A stretch of DNA of 5,779 bases from an uncultured Rikenellaceae bacterium (GTDB lineage Bacteria > Bacteroidota > Bacteroidia > Bacteroidales > Rikenellaceae): assembly GCA_947038135.1 (NCBI GenBank), contig CAMQVM010000114.1, positions 1 through 5,779 of the forward strand. Direction: 5' to 3'. Of the stretch, positions 5,515 to 5,779 are shown in pieces (within the stretch, counting starts at the first letter, position 1; the number at the start of each line of letters is the position of its first letter). A program made the position numbers and the translations under genes. Under the pieces are notes generated by a model. The model was not told the DNA's origin and made no database searches. It saw only the letters and a program-made list of their open reading frames with translations.

Positions 5515-5779
5515 ATAAAGTTTATTTGCATAGTTGTGGTCTTGATATCTATCACCTCTACTTCTCATGCAATGCGCTCACAATATTTATATGGTGAGCA
5601 TAAAGAAGTTAACACGCTTGATAATGCTAAATTAAATAGCGAAGTATTAACCTCTACCAATGATAGTATCATCAATAAAAAGTTGATTGATACTCTTTCT
5701 GTTGATTCATTAAAAAAAGAGATTGATAATGATGAAAAGGTAGTTTTAGACTCCTCAAAAGTAGATGTGCTAAAGGTAG
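5515..5779 (+). CDS. Partial secreted or envelope protein, possibly DUF5683 family, no normal start codon
   Basis: A frame open from just after the parB stop (5452) to the window edge encodes a clear signal peptide: a lysine-rich N-region, then FICIVVVLIS, then STSHA with a likely cleavage before MRSQY. A polar, Asp/Ser/Lys-rich segment follows (SVDSLKKEIDND). No ATG precedes the signal peptide; the first ATG (5572) comes after the cleavage site. GTG (5536) or TTG (5542) would cut away the basic N-region. An ATA at 5515 (giving MKFICIVVVL) or 5455, or a start codon lost by mutation or sequencing error, fits better, so the listed start is a guess. In Bacteroidales the gene after parB is, as I recall, often a DUF5683 protein; the domain itself would lie beyond the window, so this is inference from order. 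Confidence 0.65.
   Translation, partial: MKFICIVVVLISITSTSHAMRSQYLYGEHKEVNTLDNAKLNSEVLTSTNDSIINKKLIDTLSVDSLKKEIDNDEKVVLDSSKVDVLKV

Overview
The window looks like chromosomal DNA from a member of the Bacteroidota, most likely Bacteroidales. It is visibly AT-rich. Its best promoter candidates have the Bacteroidota form (TTTG, 19-20 nt, TAnnTTTG), starts have A-rich rather than Shine-Dalgarno leaders, and a parA-parB pair is followed by a secreted-protein gene, an order I associate with this group. The species cannot be named from the sequence.

Layout from left to right. (1) 1-306 has no intact gene; the minus strand carries a faint, stop-riddled match to the start of a tyrosine recombinase. 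(2) 307-1359, minus strand: an intact Fic-domain protein with an N-terminal VbhA-like inhibitory segment and a C-terminal winged helix, joined by a linker encoded by three perfect 12-bp repeats. (3) 1425-1873, minus strand: gene wreckage. The clearest piece is the N-terminal domain of an HNH-type restriction endonuclease (KAPNKPILL...PFWHLQNEPF), broken by two frameshifts and cut off before any HNH domain. A short open fragment of unknown identity lies just upstream of it. (4) 2029-2088, minus strand: a strong terminator for mnmE whose T-tract overlaps the -33 box of a consensus promoter pointing into the wreckage. (5) 2129-3544, minus strand: intact mnmE (tRNA wobble-uridine modification GTPase). 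(6) 3545-3760: a divergent promoter region. (7) 3761-5451, plus strand: parA and parB, the chromosome segregation pair, 14 nt apart. (8) From about 5455 to the window end, plus strand: the start of a secreted or envelope protein, cut by the window edge and lacking a normal start codon before its signal peptide.

The right half (mnmE, parA, parB, secreted protein) is core genome. ParA and ParB act together on chromosome partition, while MnmE acts in tRNA modification and shares only the promoter region with them. The left 2.1 kb is an accessory patch: an intact regulator- or toxin-like Fic gene next to decayed restriction and possible integrase genes, consistent with the remains of a defence or mobile island. 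I did not find a complete new system. The points most worth following are the unusual Fic protein (non-canonical active-site motif, variable-looking repeat linker), the restriction-gene relic, the overlapping terminator and promoter, and the missing start codon at the right end.
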